The translations under genes were made by a program, and so were the position numbers. DNA of 64,000 nt, taken from contig NZ_MKQR01000017.1 of assembly GCF_001940455.1 (NCBI RefSeq), positions 226,081 through 290,080 on the forward strand. Reading direction: 5' to 3'. This DNA comes from Actinokineospora bangkokensis. GTDB taxonomy: Bacteria > Actinomycetota > Actinomycetes > Mycobacteriales > Pseudonocardiaceae. Below, in pieces: positions 55,681 through 63,958 of this stretch. A model generated the notes under the pieces. It did not search any database and was not told the origin of the DNA. It worked only from the letters and a program-made list of their open reading frames with translations. Every line of letters begins with the position of its first letter. Positions within the stretch are counted from its first letter, which is position 1.

Positions 55681-57216
55681 ATGACCGACCCCATCGCCCC
55701 CAGCAAGAAGCGCAAGCGGGAAGAGGGCGACGAGCTGGTCCCGGAGGGCACCAGCGACCGGGTGCAGCTGATCATCGCCCAGCAGGCGCTGCGGCTGGCC
55801 CGCCAGGTCAAGCGGCAGCGCCAGGACGGGCCGGAGGGCGACCAGATCGCGGCGGTGTACTCCAGGGTCGTCACCGAGGTCAACGCGACGCCCGGGGGCG
55901 TGCACTTCGTGGACGACCCGCGCGCGCTGTCCATCGCCGGGACGCAGCGGGCGATCGCGCACGGGGTGCAGCCGCAGGACATGCACTACGCCGGGGGTGT
56001 GCTGCAGAAGGGGCGCTGGGAGGCCACGGGCACCGCCTCCGGGCCCCGGTACAAGGCGGCGGACCGGGCGCTGCAACTGCTCAACCAGCTCTCCCAGGTG
56101 CTGCTGCGGGCCGCTGCGGGCTCGCAGGAGGTCGAGGCGATGCTCGTCAACGGCCGCATCCTGGTCAGCGCGAACGAGACCAGCTCGGTGGAGGCGCTCG
56201 TCGCGCAGAACCTGGGCGACCTGCTCGACGCCGAGCGCGCGCACACCGAGGAGTACGTGCAGGCGAACTGGGCCGCGCGCAAGGGGCGCAAGCTCGCCGA
56301 CCTCGGCGCCGCGCTGACCGACGAGGACGACGGCGGCCCGCTCGGGCCCAGCGGCGCCCGGGGCGCCGAGCGGCTGGGGCGGCTGGAGGTGGACCTGGCT
56401 GTGTTCCCCGGCCAGCGCGAGGCCGTGGCCGCCATCCTGGACGTGCTGCGGGAGGTCCTGGTCGACCAGGTCGCCATCGTGGCGGGCGGCCCCGCCGAGG
56501 TGGTGGCGGGCATGATCGACGACGACGCCAACCGCAACCGGATCATCGCCGTGGACGCGCGGGAGAAGGCGGCGGGCCCGTGCACGCACGCCGAGCAGAA
56601 CCTGCTGCACGCGCTGGTGCTGTCGGGGTACACCGGGCCCGCCTACGTCGCGGGCGGCAAGCGGCCGTGCACGGTCTGCTGGCTGAGCCACACGCTGGCG
56701 CGGATGAACGGCTACGACGTCACCTTCAACACCCGCCGGGGTGGCTTCTGGGACGGGCGCACCACCGAGGGCGTCATGCACATCGGGCTCGCCCTGGGCT
56801 ACAACGAGAACACGCTGGCCGCGGAGATCGAGGGCATCCGGGCCGTGGCCGGGGACCAGCACGTCACGAACCTCGCCGAGGACGCGCCGCTGCGCCTGCA
56901 CGTGCCGAACCTGCCCAACGCCGTGCACACCGAGCTCTTCGCCACCGACACCGCGAGCCAGTCCGACAGCGACTACTCCGACCACGACGTCTCCGACAGC
57001 GACACCTCGGATTCCGACGAGGACGACGAGGATCCCGGGGACGGCGGGGACGAGGACATGGGGCAGGACGAGGGCGACGAGGACGTCGACATCGAGGAAG
57101 ACGTCGACGAGGACGACATCGATGAGGACGAGGGGGACGAGGACGAGGGGGACGAGGGGGACATCGACGAGGACGAGGAGGACGGCACGCGGGAGCGGCC
57201 CATCACCGTCGACTAG
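55681..57216 (+). CDS. Deaminase-fold protein with NLS-like N-terminus and acidic Ser-Asp-rich tail
   Basis: 511 aa from ATG at 55681, with GAGGAG 6 nt upstream. The N-terminus is basic (KKRKR at residues 9-13), resembling a monopartite nuclear localisation signal. Residues about 25-260 are helical. Residues about 150-360 carry the cytidine-deaminase-superfamily zinc motif: His303-Ala-Glu305 (CTHAEQNLLHAL) and Pro329-Cys330-x-x-Cys333 (RPCTVCWL), with VNGRILVSANET as the preceding strand pair. Residues 426-505 are an extremely acidic tail starting with Ser-Asp repeats (SDSDYSDHDVSDSDTSD). No signal peptide, membrane segment or recognisable immunity neighbour. Nucleic-acid or nucleotide deamination is the family expectation; the target is unknown. 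Confidence 0.8.
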   Translation: MTDPIAPSKKRKREEGDELVPEGTSDRVQLIIAQQALRLARQVKRQRQDGPEGDQIAAVYSRVVTEVNATPGGVHFVDDPRALSIAGTQRAIAHGVQPQDMHYAGGVLQKGRWEATGTASGPRYKAADRALQLLNQLSQVLLRAAAGSQEVEAMLVNGRILVSANETSSVEALVAQNLGDLLDAERAHTEEYVQANWAARKGRKLADLGAALTDEDDGGPLGPSGARGAERLGRLEVDLAVFPGQREAVAAILDVLREVLVDQVAIVAGGPAEVVAGMIDDDANRNRIIAVDAREKAAGPCTHAEQNLLHALVLSGYTGPAYVAGGKRPCTVCWLSHTLARMNGYDVTFNTRRGGFWDGRTTEGVMHIGLALGYNENTLAAEIEGIRAVAGDQHVTNLAEDAPLRLHVPNLPNAVHTELFATDTASQSDSDYSDHDVSDSDTSDSDEDDEDPGDGGDEDMGQDEGDEDVDIEEDVDEDDIDEDEGDEDEGDEGDIDEDEEDGTRERPITVD

Positions 57217-57231
57217 TCCGAGGTGGACAGG

Positions 57232-57259
57232 GCGGCCGCCGGATGCCCCCGGCGGCCGC
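57232..57259. terminator. Bidirectional hairpin terminator
   Basis: Perfect 11-bp stem GCGGCCGCCGG / CCGGCGGCCGC with a 6-nt loop, 15 nt after the deaminase stop and 15 nt before the stop of the convergent ABC permease gene. Confidence 0.8.
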
Positions 57260-57274
57260 GCCCGCCCGACCCGG

Positions 57275-58075
57275 TCAGCGCGTGCGGCGGCGGAACAGCA
57301 GCACCGACGCGCCGACGGCCAGCAGCAGCAGGCCGGTGCTCCAGGTGATCGCCATCCACGGGTTGCCCTCCAGCGGCACCCCGCCGAGGAACCCGCGCAG
57401 GCTCTCCACCACCGGGGTCACCGGCTGCCACGAGGCGAACCCGTGCACCCAGCCCGGCATCGTCTCGATCGGGACGAACGCGCTGCTGGGGTAGGGCAGG
57501 AACATCACCCAGAAGGTGAACCCGCTGGCGGCCTCCGGGGAGCGCACCACCATGCCCAGCGCCGCGGCCACCCAGGACACCGCCACCACGAACAGCAGCA
57601 GGATGCCCGCGGCGCCGAGCCACCGGAGCAGACCGGCGTCGGTGCGGAAGCCGATGGCGAAGGCCACCCCCACCACCAGCACCATCGAGATGGCGTTGCG
57701 CGCGGCGCTGGCGGCCACGTGCCCGGCCAGGATCGCCGTGGCGCCCACGTCCATCGAGCGGAACCGGTCGATGATGCCGCCGGTCATGTCGTTGCAGACG
57801 CTCACCGCCGTCAGCGCCGACCCCAGGCCCGCGCACAGCACGAGCACCCCGGGCACGACGTAGGTCACGTACGGCACGCCGACGTCGATCGCGCCGCCGA
57901 AGAGGAACACCGTCACCAGCATCAGCACCACGGGCAGCAGCAGCGAGGTCAGCAGCGCGTCGACCGTGCGCAGCGACAGCCGCACGCTGCGGGCGACCAT
58001 CACCGCGGCGTCGCGGCGCAGCACGGCGGCCGCGCGCGGCGGGGCCGCGGCGCGGGGCAGGGTCAGCTCAGGCAT
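57275..58075 (-). CDS. ABC-2 type exporter permease, DrrB-like
   Basis: 266 aa, ATG overlapping the ATPase stop by 8 nt. Six hydrophobic helices in the ABC-2 pattern, with the family segment LVLCAGLGSALTAVSVCNDMTGGIIDRFRSMDV and a C-terminal FWVMFLPYPSSAFVPIETMPGWV. DrrA/DrrB pairs expel drugs or complex lipids. It faces away from the NRPS that starts 350 bp beyond the ATPase gene and could provide self-resistance or export for that product; this is positional inference. Confidence 0.92.
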   Translation of the reverse strand: MPELTLPRAAAPPRAAAVLRRDAAVMVARSVRLSLRTVDALLTSLLLPVVLMLVTVFLFGGAIDVGVPYVTYVVPGVLVLCAGLGSALTAVSVCNDMTGGIIDRFRSMDVGATAILAGHVAASAARNAISMVLVVGVAFAIGFRTDAGLLRWLGAAGILLLFVVAVSWVAAALGMVVRSPEAASGFTFWVMFLPYPSSAFVPIETMPGWVHGFASWQPVTPVVESLRGFLGGVPLEGNPWMAITWSTGLLLLAVGASVLLFRRRTR

Positions 58076-59030
58076 GGGCGGGCTCCTCGGTGGCGCGGAC
58101 CGCGGTCCCGGTCAGGGCCAGGAACACGTCGTCCAGGGTCGCGGTGTGGACGCTGAAGCGGGCGACCGAGCGGCCGTCCGGGTCGAGCTCGTCGAGCAGC
58201 GAGCGCACGTGCGCGGCGCTGCCGTCGGTGGGCACGCCGAGCACCAGCTCGTGCGGGTCGGCGTGCAGGGCGCGCGCGCCCAGCCGGGTCACCAGCAGGT
58301 CGAACCGCTCCCGGCTGGTCGCGACCAGGTCCAGCCGCTCCCCGGCGACCTGGTGCTTGAGCTCGGCGGCGGTGCCCTCGGCCACCACCCGGCCGCCGTC
58401 GAGCACGGCGACCCGGTCGGCGAGCTGGTTGGCCTCCTCCAGGTACTGCGTGGTCAGCAGCGCGCTCACCCCCGAGCGCACCAGCTCGGCGACGACCTCC
58501 CACAGCGACTGCCTGCTGCGCGGGTCGAGGCCGGTGGTGGGCTCGTCGAGGAAGATCACCGACGGCCTGCCGACCAGGCCCGCGGCGATGTCCAGGCGCC
58601 TGCGCATGCCGCCGGAGTAGGTGCCGACCCGCCGGTCCGCCGCGGCGGTGAGGTCGAAGCGCTCCAGCAGCTCGTCGGCGCGGTTGTGCGCGGCGCGGCG
58701 GGAAAGCCCGCACAGGCGGCCCACCATCACCAGGTTCTCCACGCCGGTCAGCGGCTCGTCGACCGCGGCGTACTGCCCGGTGAGGCTGATCGTGCGGCGG
58801 ACCTCGTGCCGCTGGGACACCACGTCGTACCCGCCGACCCTGGCGCTGCCGCCGTCGGCGGCGACCAGCGTGGTCAGGATGCGCACCGTGGTGGTCTTGC
58901 CCGCGCCGTTGCTGCCCAGCAGCGCGACCAGGGTGCCCGCGGCGACGCGGAGGTCGACGCCGTCGAGGACGCGGACGTCCCCGTAGGACTTCGTCAGGGC
59001 GGCCGCCTCGACCGCCCACCGCTCCACCAT
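58068..59030 (-). CDS. ABC exporter ATPase, DrrA-like
   Basis: 320 aa from ATG at 59030 (MVERWAVEAAALTKSYGDVRVLDG), the start that begins directly with the beta-strand before the Walker A; the longer frame has no support. Walker A LLGSNGAGKTTTV, Q-loop region, signature TYSGGMRRRLDIAAGL, Walker B SVIFLDEPTTGLD, then the ~90-residue C-terminal extension typical of DrrA. Drives the permease that overlaps its 3' end. Confidence 0.94.
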   Translation of the reverse strand: MVERWAVEAAALTKSYGDVRVLDGVDLRVAAGTLVALLGSNGAGKTTTVRILTTLVAADGGSARVGGYDVVSQRHEVRRTISLTGQYAAVDEPLTGVENLVMVGRLCGLSRRAAHNRADELLERFDLTAAADRRVGTYSGGMRRRLDIAAGLVGRPSVIFLDEPTTGLDPRSRQSLWEVVAELVRSGVSALLTTQYLEEANQLADRVAVLDGGRVVAEGTAAELKHQVAGERLDLVATSRERFDLLVTRLGARALHADPHELVLGVPTDGSAAHVRSLLDELDPDGRSVARFSVHTATLDDVFLALTGTAVRATEEPAHA

Positions 59031-59383
59031 GTCAGCTCCTCGCGCCGTGGGTGCAGTGGTTCCCGTTGTACGGGGCGGGGAACGGGGCGCAGAAGGCGCG
59101 CGGGGCAGGACTGGGTAACTGGGTAGTGGGCGCCGAGCGGTGCTCACTATCCGTTGCGACCGCCCTGACCGGGGAGCACCGCGCCGAGCGGGCCCCCGCA
59201 CGCCGGATCGACTGCGGCGCAGGTCACAGCGCCGAGTTGAGCCTTTCAGACCACGACCGCCTAGGCCCCCCGGGTGACTCACTAGAAGTGATCCGAGCGC
59301 GACGGGGAGCCACCGCGGCGCCACTAGCGTCAGCCACGCCCACCCAGCCCGGTGCGGTCGCCGTGTAGCGGAAGGATGTTGCC
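59031..59383. promoter_or_regulatory. Divergent intergenic region between the DrrA-like and NRPS genes
   Basis: 353 bp with no gene. The clearest feature is a TCACT-AGA-AGTGA inverted repeat at 59279-59291, in a stretch richer in A/T, about 95 bp upstream of the NRPS start. It could be an operator; no convincing -35/-10 pair was seen. Confidence 0.35.
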
Positions 59384-62300
59384 TTGTCCAGCACGCAGGT
59401 CGATCCCGTCGCCACCCCCGCGTTCCAGCGCCCCGTGCTGCCGGTGGAGCGGTGGTTCCTGGCCTACCCGCGCGGGCGGGAGGCCGTCGTCCAACTCGTC
59501 GTCGAGGGCACGGGGGTGCTCGACCCGGAACAGGTGCGGGCCGCGGTGCGGGTCGCCGCGCAGGCCTGCCCCGGCACCAGGTTGCGCCGCCGCGGCGGCC
59601 GCTGGGAGGCCACCGGCCCGGTCCCCGCCGTCGTCGCCGTCGACGGCGACGCGCTGGACCGCACCACCTTCGAGGGCCTGCCCGAGCTGCGCGGGCTGCC
59701 CGCCGGGCCGAAGGGCACCACGTGCGAGGTGCTGCTGCTCACCGGGGCCCGCCCCGGCCTGGTGTTCCGGGCCGACCACGCGGTGATGGACGCGGGCGGC
59801 TGCGCGCTGTGGGCGGCCGCGGTGTTCCGGGCGCTGCGCGGCGAGGCCGTCGAGCCCGCCGACTCCACCGCCACCTACCTCGACCTGGTGCGCGCCGCCG
59901 GGCCGGTGGAGCGGCCCGGCGAACTCGCGCGCGAGTGGCCGCCGCCGGTGCCGATGCCGCAGCGGCGCACCGGGGTGCTGTGGCGGCGGCGCACCGTCGA
60001 CGGCACGTTCCCGGCGGTGACGGCCAAGGTCGCGCAGGCGGTGGCGGACGCGACCGGGTTGCCGCGCAGCCGCTTCGGCGTCTCGGTGGACATGCGCCGC
60101 CACGACCGCTCGATCCGCTCGACGGCGAACTTCTCCAAGATCGTCACCGTCGACGCCGAGGCGGGCGGGGACTGGCAGGCCGTCTACACCGACCTGCTCG
60201 ACGTGCTGCGGCGCAAGCAGGAGATGGTGGTGCTGCCCGACACCTTCGGCCAGCGGCTGCCCATCCCGGTGATGCGCGGGGCGATGGACGGGCTGGAGAA
60301 GCTGGCCGCCAAGCGCGGGCACCTGGCCACCGGCACGCTGACCCACCTCGGCCGCTTCGAGCTGGCCGAGTGCAGCACGCCCACCTTCGAGGCGCTGTCG
60401 GTGCTCACCCTCACCACCCCGGCCCCCGGCAGCGCGCTGGAGCTGGACATCGTCGAGAGCGGCGGGCACACCGAGCTGACCCTGGGCTGGTGGGCGGGCG
60501 GGTCCGACGAGCTGGCCGACGAGCTGCTGGACGCGGTGGTGGAGGCGCTGTCGCCGCGCGAGCTGCGCGAGTGGGCGGGCAACGACACCGACCGCGAGCT
60601 GCGCGACGCCCGCACGGTGGTCGAGCAGTTCCGCGACCAGGTGGCCCGCACCCCGCACGCGCCGGCCGTCAGCTCCCGCACCGAGGACCTGTCCTACGCC
60701 GAGCTGGACCGCCGCTCCGACGCGGTGACCGAGGCGCTGCTGGCGCGCGGCGTCGGCCCCGGCTCGGTGGTGGGCGTGCTGGCCGACCGGTCGGTGCTCG
60801 CCGTCGTCGCGGTGTGGGGGGTCATGAAGGCGGGCGCGGCCTACCTGCCGCTGGACGCCAAGCACCCGGCGGAGCGGGTGAAGTGGTTGCTGGGCAGCGC
60901 GGGCGCCCCGGTGTGCCTGGCGCAGCGACCGCACGACCTGGGCCTGGAGGTGCCCGAGGGGTGCGGGGTGGTGATCCTCGACGAGCTGCCGCACGCACCG
61001 CAGGAGCCCGTGCCCGCGGTGGTGCCCGCCGCGGCGGACCTGGCCTACGTCATCTACACCTCCGGCTCCACCGGCCAGCCCAAGGGCGTGGAGGTGCCGC
61101 ACGACGCGCTGGCCAACTACGCCGAGTGGTGCGCCGACGAGTACGGCGTGGACGCCACCAGCCGGTTGCCGCTGCTGGTGTCGCTGTCGTTCGACGTCTC
61201 CGGCATCTCCCTGGTGGTGCCGCTGGTGCGCGGCGGCGCGCTGCTGGTGATGCGCGAGGAGCTGAACCACCTGGCGCTGCAGGAGGTGCTGGACGCCGGT
61301 GCCAACGTCATCGCGCTCACCCCCTCGCACCTGGACCTGATCAGCAGGCTCGACCTGTCCTCGGACGCGGTGCGGGTGCTCATCGTCATCGGCGAGCAGT
61401 TCCGCCGCTCGGTGGCGCTGCGGGCGCGCGAGCTGTTCGGCCCCGGCTGCCGGGTCGCCAACCACTACGGGCCCGCCGAGGCCACCATCGGCGTCACCAG
61501 CCACGACTTCGACCCCGACGCCGACACCGGCCCGGTGGTGCCCATCGGCAACCCCGGGTACAACACCACCGCGTTCCTGCTCGACCCCGACGGCCGGTTC
61601 GTCGAGCCCGGCGAGCCCGGCGAGCTGTACCTGGGCGGGGTGCAGCTGGCCCGCGGCTACCGCGGCCGCCCGGACCTGACCCGCGCCCGCTTCACCCGGC
61701 TGGCCGACGGCCGCCGCGTCTACCGCACCGGCGACATCGCCCGGCTGCTGCCCTCCGGCGAGCTGGAGGTCACCGGGCGCATCGACGACCAGGTCAAGAT
61801 CCTGGGGCACCGGGTGGAGCCCACCGAGGTGTCGCAGACCCTTGAGCGCCACCCCGGCGTTGGCCGGGCGACGGTGGTGGTGCGCAGCCGCGGCGCGGCC
61901 AAGGTGCTCGCCGCCTACGCGGTGCCCGCCGCGGGCGGCCCGGTGCCCGAGCCCACCGAGCTGACCGCGTACCTGTGCGCCCGGCTGCCGGAATACATGG
62001 TCCCGGCGACGATGCAGCTGGTCGACGACATCCCGCTGTCGGTCAACGGCAAGGTCGACGCCAAGCGGCTGCCGGTGCCCCCGGGCGCCGAGCAGCAGGC
62101 CGGGCCCGCCGGGGTCACCGACGAGGTGGAGCTGGCGGTGCGCGCCATCTGGGCCGACGTGCTCGGCGTCGAGGCCGACCGGATCGACCGGGAGACCGAC
62201 TTCCACCACCTGGGCGGCACCTCGCTCACCCTGCTGGCGATGGTCGGCGCGGTCGCCGGGGCGCTCGTCGCGCCCGAGGCCGAGGAGGCCTTCACCGCCC

Positions 62301-62386
62301 GCATCGCCGAGATCACCCGCGACCCCAGCGTCCGGCGGGTGGCCGACCTGGTGCGCTCCGCCAGCCCGGTCAGCACGCACGCCTGA
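59384..62386 (+). CDS. Compact NRPS: condensation/acyltransferase-like, adenylation and carrier domains (C-A-PCP)
   Basis: 1000 aa from a TTG start at 59384, supported by GGAAGGA 7 nt upstream; no ATG or GTG fits. Residues 1-400 resemble a condensation or PapA-type acyltransferase, with the active-site motif degraded to ADHAVMDAGG (His132, Asp136) instead of HHxxxDG. Residues about 410-860 are an adenylation domain (YTSGSTGQPKG near 557, SFDVSGIS with the conserved core Asp, NHYGPAEATIG, YRTGDIARLLPSGELEVTGRIDDQVKILGHRVEP, NGKVDAKRLP). Residues about 880-990 are a PCP (FHHLGGTSLTLL, Ser947). No TE or reductase domain. It likely activates one amino acid and joins it to an acyl or sugar acceptor. 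The activated residue cannot be assigned with confidence. Confidence 0.92.
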   Translation: MSSTQVDPVATPAFQRPVLPVERWFLAYPRGREAVVQLVVEGTGVLDPEQVRAAVRVAAQACPGTRLRRRGGRWEATGPVPAVVAVDGDALDRTTFEGLPELRGLPAGPKGTTCEVLLLTGARPGLVFRADHAVMDAGGCALWAAAVFRALRGEAVEPADSTATYLDLVRAAGPVERPGELAREWPPPVPMPQRRTGVLWRRRTVDGTFPAVTAKVAQAVADATGLPRSRFGVSVDMRRHDRSIRSTANFSKIVTVDAEAGGDWQAVYTDLLDVLRRKQEMVVLPDTFGQRLPIPVMRGAMDGLEKLAAKRGHLATGTLTHLGRFELAECSTPTFEALSVLTLTTPAPGSALELDIVESGGHTELTLGWWAGGSDELADELLDAVVEALSPRELREWAGNDTDRELRDARTVVEQFRDQVARTPHAPAVSSRTEDLSYAELDRRSDAVTEALLARGVGPGSVVGVLADRSVLAVVAVWGVMKAGAAYLPLDAKHPAERVKWLLGSAGAPVCLAQRPHDLGLEVPEGCGVVILDELPHAPQEPVPAVVPAAADLAYVIYTSGSTGQPKGVEVPHDALANYAEWCADEYGVDATSRLPLLVSLSFDVSGISLVVPLVRGGALLVMREELNHLALQEVLDAGANVIALTPSHLDLISRLDLSSDAVRVLIVIGEQFRRSVALRARELFGPGCRVANHYGPAEATIGVTSHDFDPDADTGPVVPIGNPGYNTTAFLLDPDGRFVEPGEPGELYLGGVQLARGYRGRPDLTRARFTRLADGRRVYRTGDIARLLPSGELEVTGRIDDQVKILGHRVEPTEVSQTLERHPGVGRATVVVRSRGAAKVLAAYAVPAAGGPVPEPTELTAYLCARLPEYMVPATMQLVDDIPLSVNGKVDAKRLPVPPGAEQQAGPAGVTDEVELAVRAIWADVLGVEADRIDRETDFHHLGGTSLTLLAMVGAVAGALVAPEAEEAFTARIAEITRDPSVRRVADLVRSASPVSTHA

Positions 62387-62415
62387 CACCCCCAGCGCCA
62401 GGAAGAGGAAGGCAC

Positions 62416-63678
62416 ATGAAGCTGCACGTCATCGCCATCGGGTCCACCGGGGACGTGGCGCCGTTCACCGGCCTGGGCGTGCGCCTGCGCGACGCGGGCC
62501 ACGACGTCACCGTCGCCACCCACGCCCTGCACGAGCGCCTGATCCGCGACGCGGGCCTGGGGTTCAGCCTGGTCGCGGGCGACCCCCGCGACGTCAGCAA
62601 CACCGACGAGGGCCGCGAGTGGCAGAGCAACGGCCAGGGCGCGGGCGGGCTGTTCAAGTTCCTCAAGCTCATGCAGGACGAGGTCCGCCTCTACAACGCG
62701 GGCATCGAGGAGGCCATGCTCCGCGCCGAGACCGACCTGTTCATCCTCTCCGGCACCTCCATCAACGGCTACCACGTCGCGGAGTCCCTGGGCGTGCCCA
62801 GCATCTGCACCACCCTGGTCCCCACCCTCCCCGCCGCCGACTTCCCCCCACCCCTGATGTCGGCCAAGTCCCTCGGCCGCCCCCTCAACAAGGCCGCGTC
62901 CTGGGCCATGACCGTCGGCTTCTCCCGCATGCTCGGCAAGCCCACCAACGAACTGCGCACCCGCCTCGGCCTGCCCCCCGTCACCGCCACCGGCCTCCTG
63001 CGCGAGTGGAAGCGCAAGGACTGGCCCGTCCTCCACGGCGTCAGCCCCCTGGTCGTCCCCCGCTCCCGCGAATGGCGCCCCGGCATGCAGGTCACCGGCT
63101 ACTGGTGGCCCGAACGCCCCTCCGGCTGGGCCCCGCCCCCCGACCTGCTCGACTTCCTCGCCGCGGGCCCCCCTCCGGTCCTGGTGAGCTTCGGCAGCAA
63201 CATGCCCAAGAACGCCGACAACCTCAGCGAGGTGGTGGCCACCGCCCTGCGCACCGCGGGCGTGCGGGGCATCGTGCAAGCGGGCTGGGCTGGGCTGGAG
63301 GCCCTCGACGACGACGTGCTGTCCATCGGGAACGTGCCGTACGACTGGCTGTTCCCGCAGTTGGCCGCTGCGGTGCACCACGGTGGGGCGGGCACAGCCG
63401 CCGCGCTGCTGCGCGCGGGCGTGCCCTCGGTACCGGTGCCCGCCATCGTGGACCAGGCCTTCTGGTCGGAGCGGTTGCGGCTGCTCGGCGTGAGCCCGGG
63501 TCCGATCCCGGCCGACGAACTGGACGCGGAGAACCTGGCGGCGGCGCTGCGGGTGGTGCTGGAGGACGGTCGCTACCGGGCTCGGGCGCTGGACGTGGCG
63601 GAGCAGGTGCGGGCAGAGGACGGGGCTGGGGTCGTGCTGCGCGTTGTGGAGGATGTGCTGGGGGTTGCTGCTGGGTGA
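62416..63678 (+). CDS. GT1-family glycosyltransferase (sterol/rhamnosyl-type, COG1819)
   Basis: 420 aa, ATG with GGAAGAGGAAGG upstream, 29 nt after the NRPS stop, so same operon. The N-terminus LHVIAIGSTGDVAPFTGLGVRLRDAGHDVTVATHA is typical of GT28/UGT80-like enzymes. The C-terminal donor site has VHHGGAGTAAALLRAGVPSVPVPAIVDQ. It transfers a nucleotide-activated sugar to a lipid or peptide aglycone. With the NRPS it suggests a small glycosylated aminoacyl lipid. Palindromic element D starts 10 nt after its stop. Confidence 0.93.
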   Translation: MKLHVIAIGSTGDVAPFTGLGVRLRDAGHDVTVATHALHERLIRDAGLGFSLVAGDPRDVSNTDEGREWQSNGQGAGGLFKFLKLMQDEVRLYNAGIEEAMLRAETDLFILSGTSINGYHVAESLGVPSICTTLVPTLPAADFPPPLMSAKSLGRPLNKAASWAMTVGFSRMLGKPTNELRTRLGLPPVTATGLLREWKRKDWPVLHGVSPLVVPRSREWRPGMQVTGYWWPERPSGWAPPPDLLDFLAAGPPPVLVSFGSNMPKNADNLSEVVATALRTAGVRGIVQAGWAGLEALDDDVLSIGNVPYDWLFPQLAAAVHHGGAGTAAALLRAGVPSVPVPAIVDQAFWSERLRLLGVSPGPIPADELDAENLAAALRVVLEDGRYRARALDVAEQVRAEDGAGVVLRVVEDVLGVAAG

Positions 63679-63688
63679 GATTGCCCCG

Positions 63689-63898
63689 CCTCGCCTTCGG
63701 CTTCGGCGGTGGGAAGAGCCCGGTCGTTTGTTTGCTGGCTCGATGTGGTGGTTGCGCTTGACCGGGGCCCCTGCGGCGATCATGTGCTCGGGGTGGGGAA
63801 AAGGTGAGGCCTGCGGCCCCACCCCCCGCCGTGGGTAGCACATGATCGCCTCCCCCGGTCAAGCACAACCACCACATCGAGCAGGGCCGTAGCCGGGC
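63689..63898 (+). repeat. Palindromic dispersed element, copy D
   Basis: CCTCGCCTTCGGCTTCGG end, left arm 63739-63788, 48-nt loop 63789-63836, right arm 63837-63881, CAGGGCCGTAGCCGGGC end. The loop is the exact reverse complement of the copy B loop, and matching text extends through both flanks (about 230 bp). The CTTCGG end faces the glycosyltransferase stop codon, 10 nt away. Confidence 0.9.
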
Positions 63899-63926
63899 CG
63901 CCGGATCCGTAGGTGGGTGCGCTGCT

Positions 63927-63944
63927 TTTGCTTTGCTCACAAAG
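63927..63944. other. Small hairpin between copies D and E
   Basis: TGCTTTG-CTCA-CAAAGCA inverted repeat in the short spacer separating element D from the next partial element. No gene present. Confidence 0.5.
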
Positions 63945-63958
63945 CAACCACCCGCTAA

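Noticed and set aside
58068..59324. Long N-terminal extension of the DrrA-like ATPase
   Set aside because: Extension is low-complexity, lacks a ribosome-binding site and covers the divergent promoter region; the ATG at 59030 begins at the first strand of the domain.
59330..62389. 1019-codon minus-strand open frame opposite the NRPS
   Set aside because: Low-complexity shadow; the plus strand carries all adenylation core motifs and a PCP site.
29685..63678. A single biosynthetic cluster uniting the PUFA-like operon and the NRPS/GT operon
   Set aside because: They are separated by about 14 kb of unrelated transporter, regulator and enzyme genes in different orientations; each has its own exporter and glycosyltransferase, so two separate pathways are more likely.
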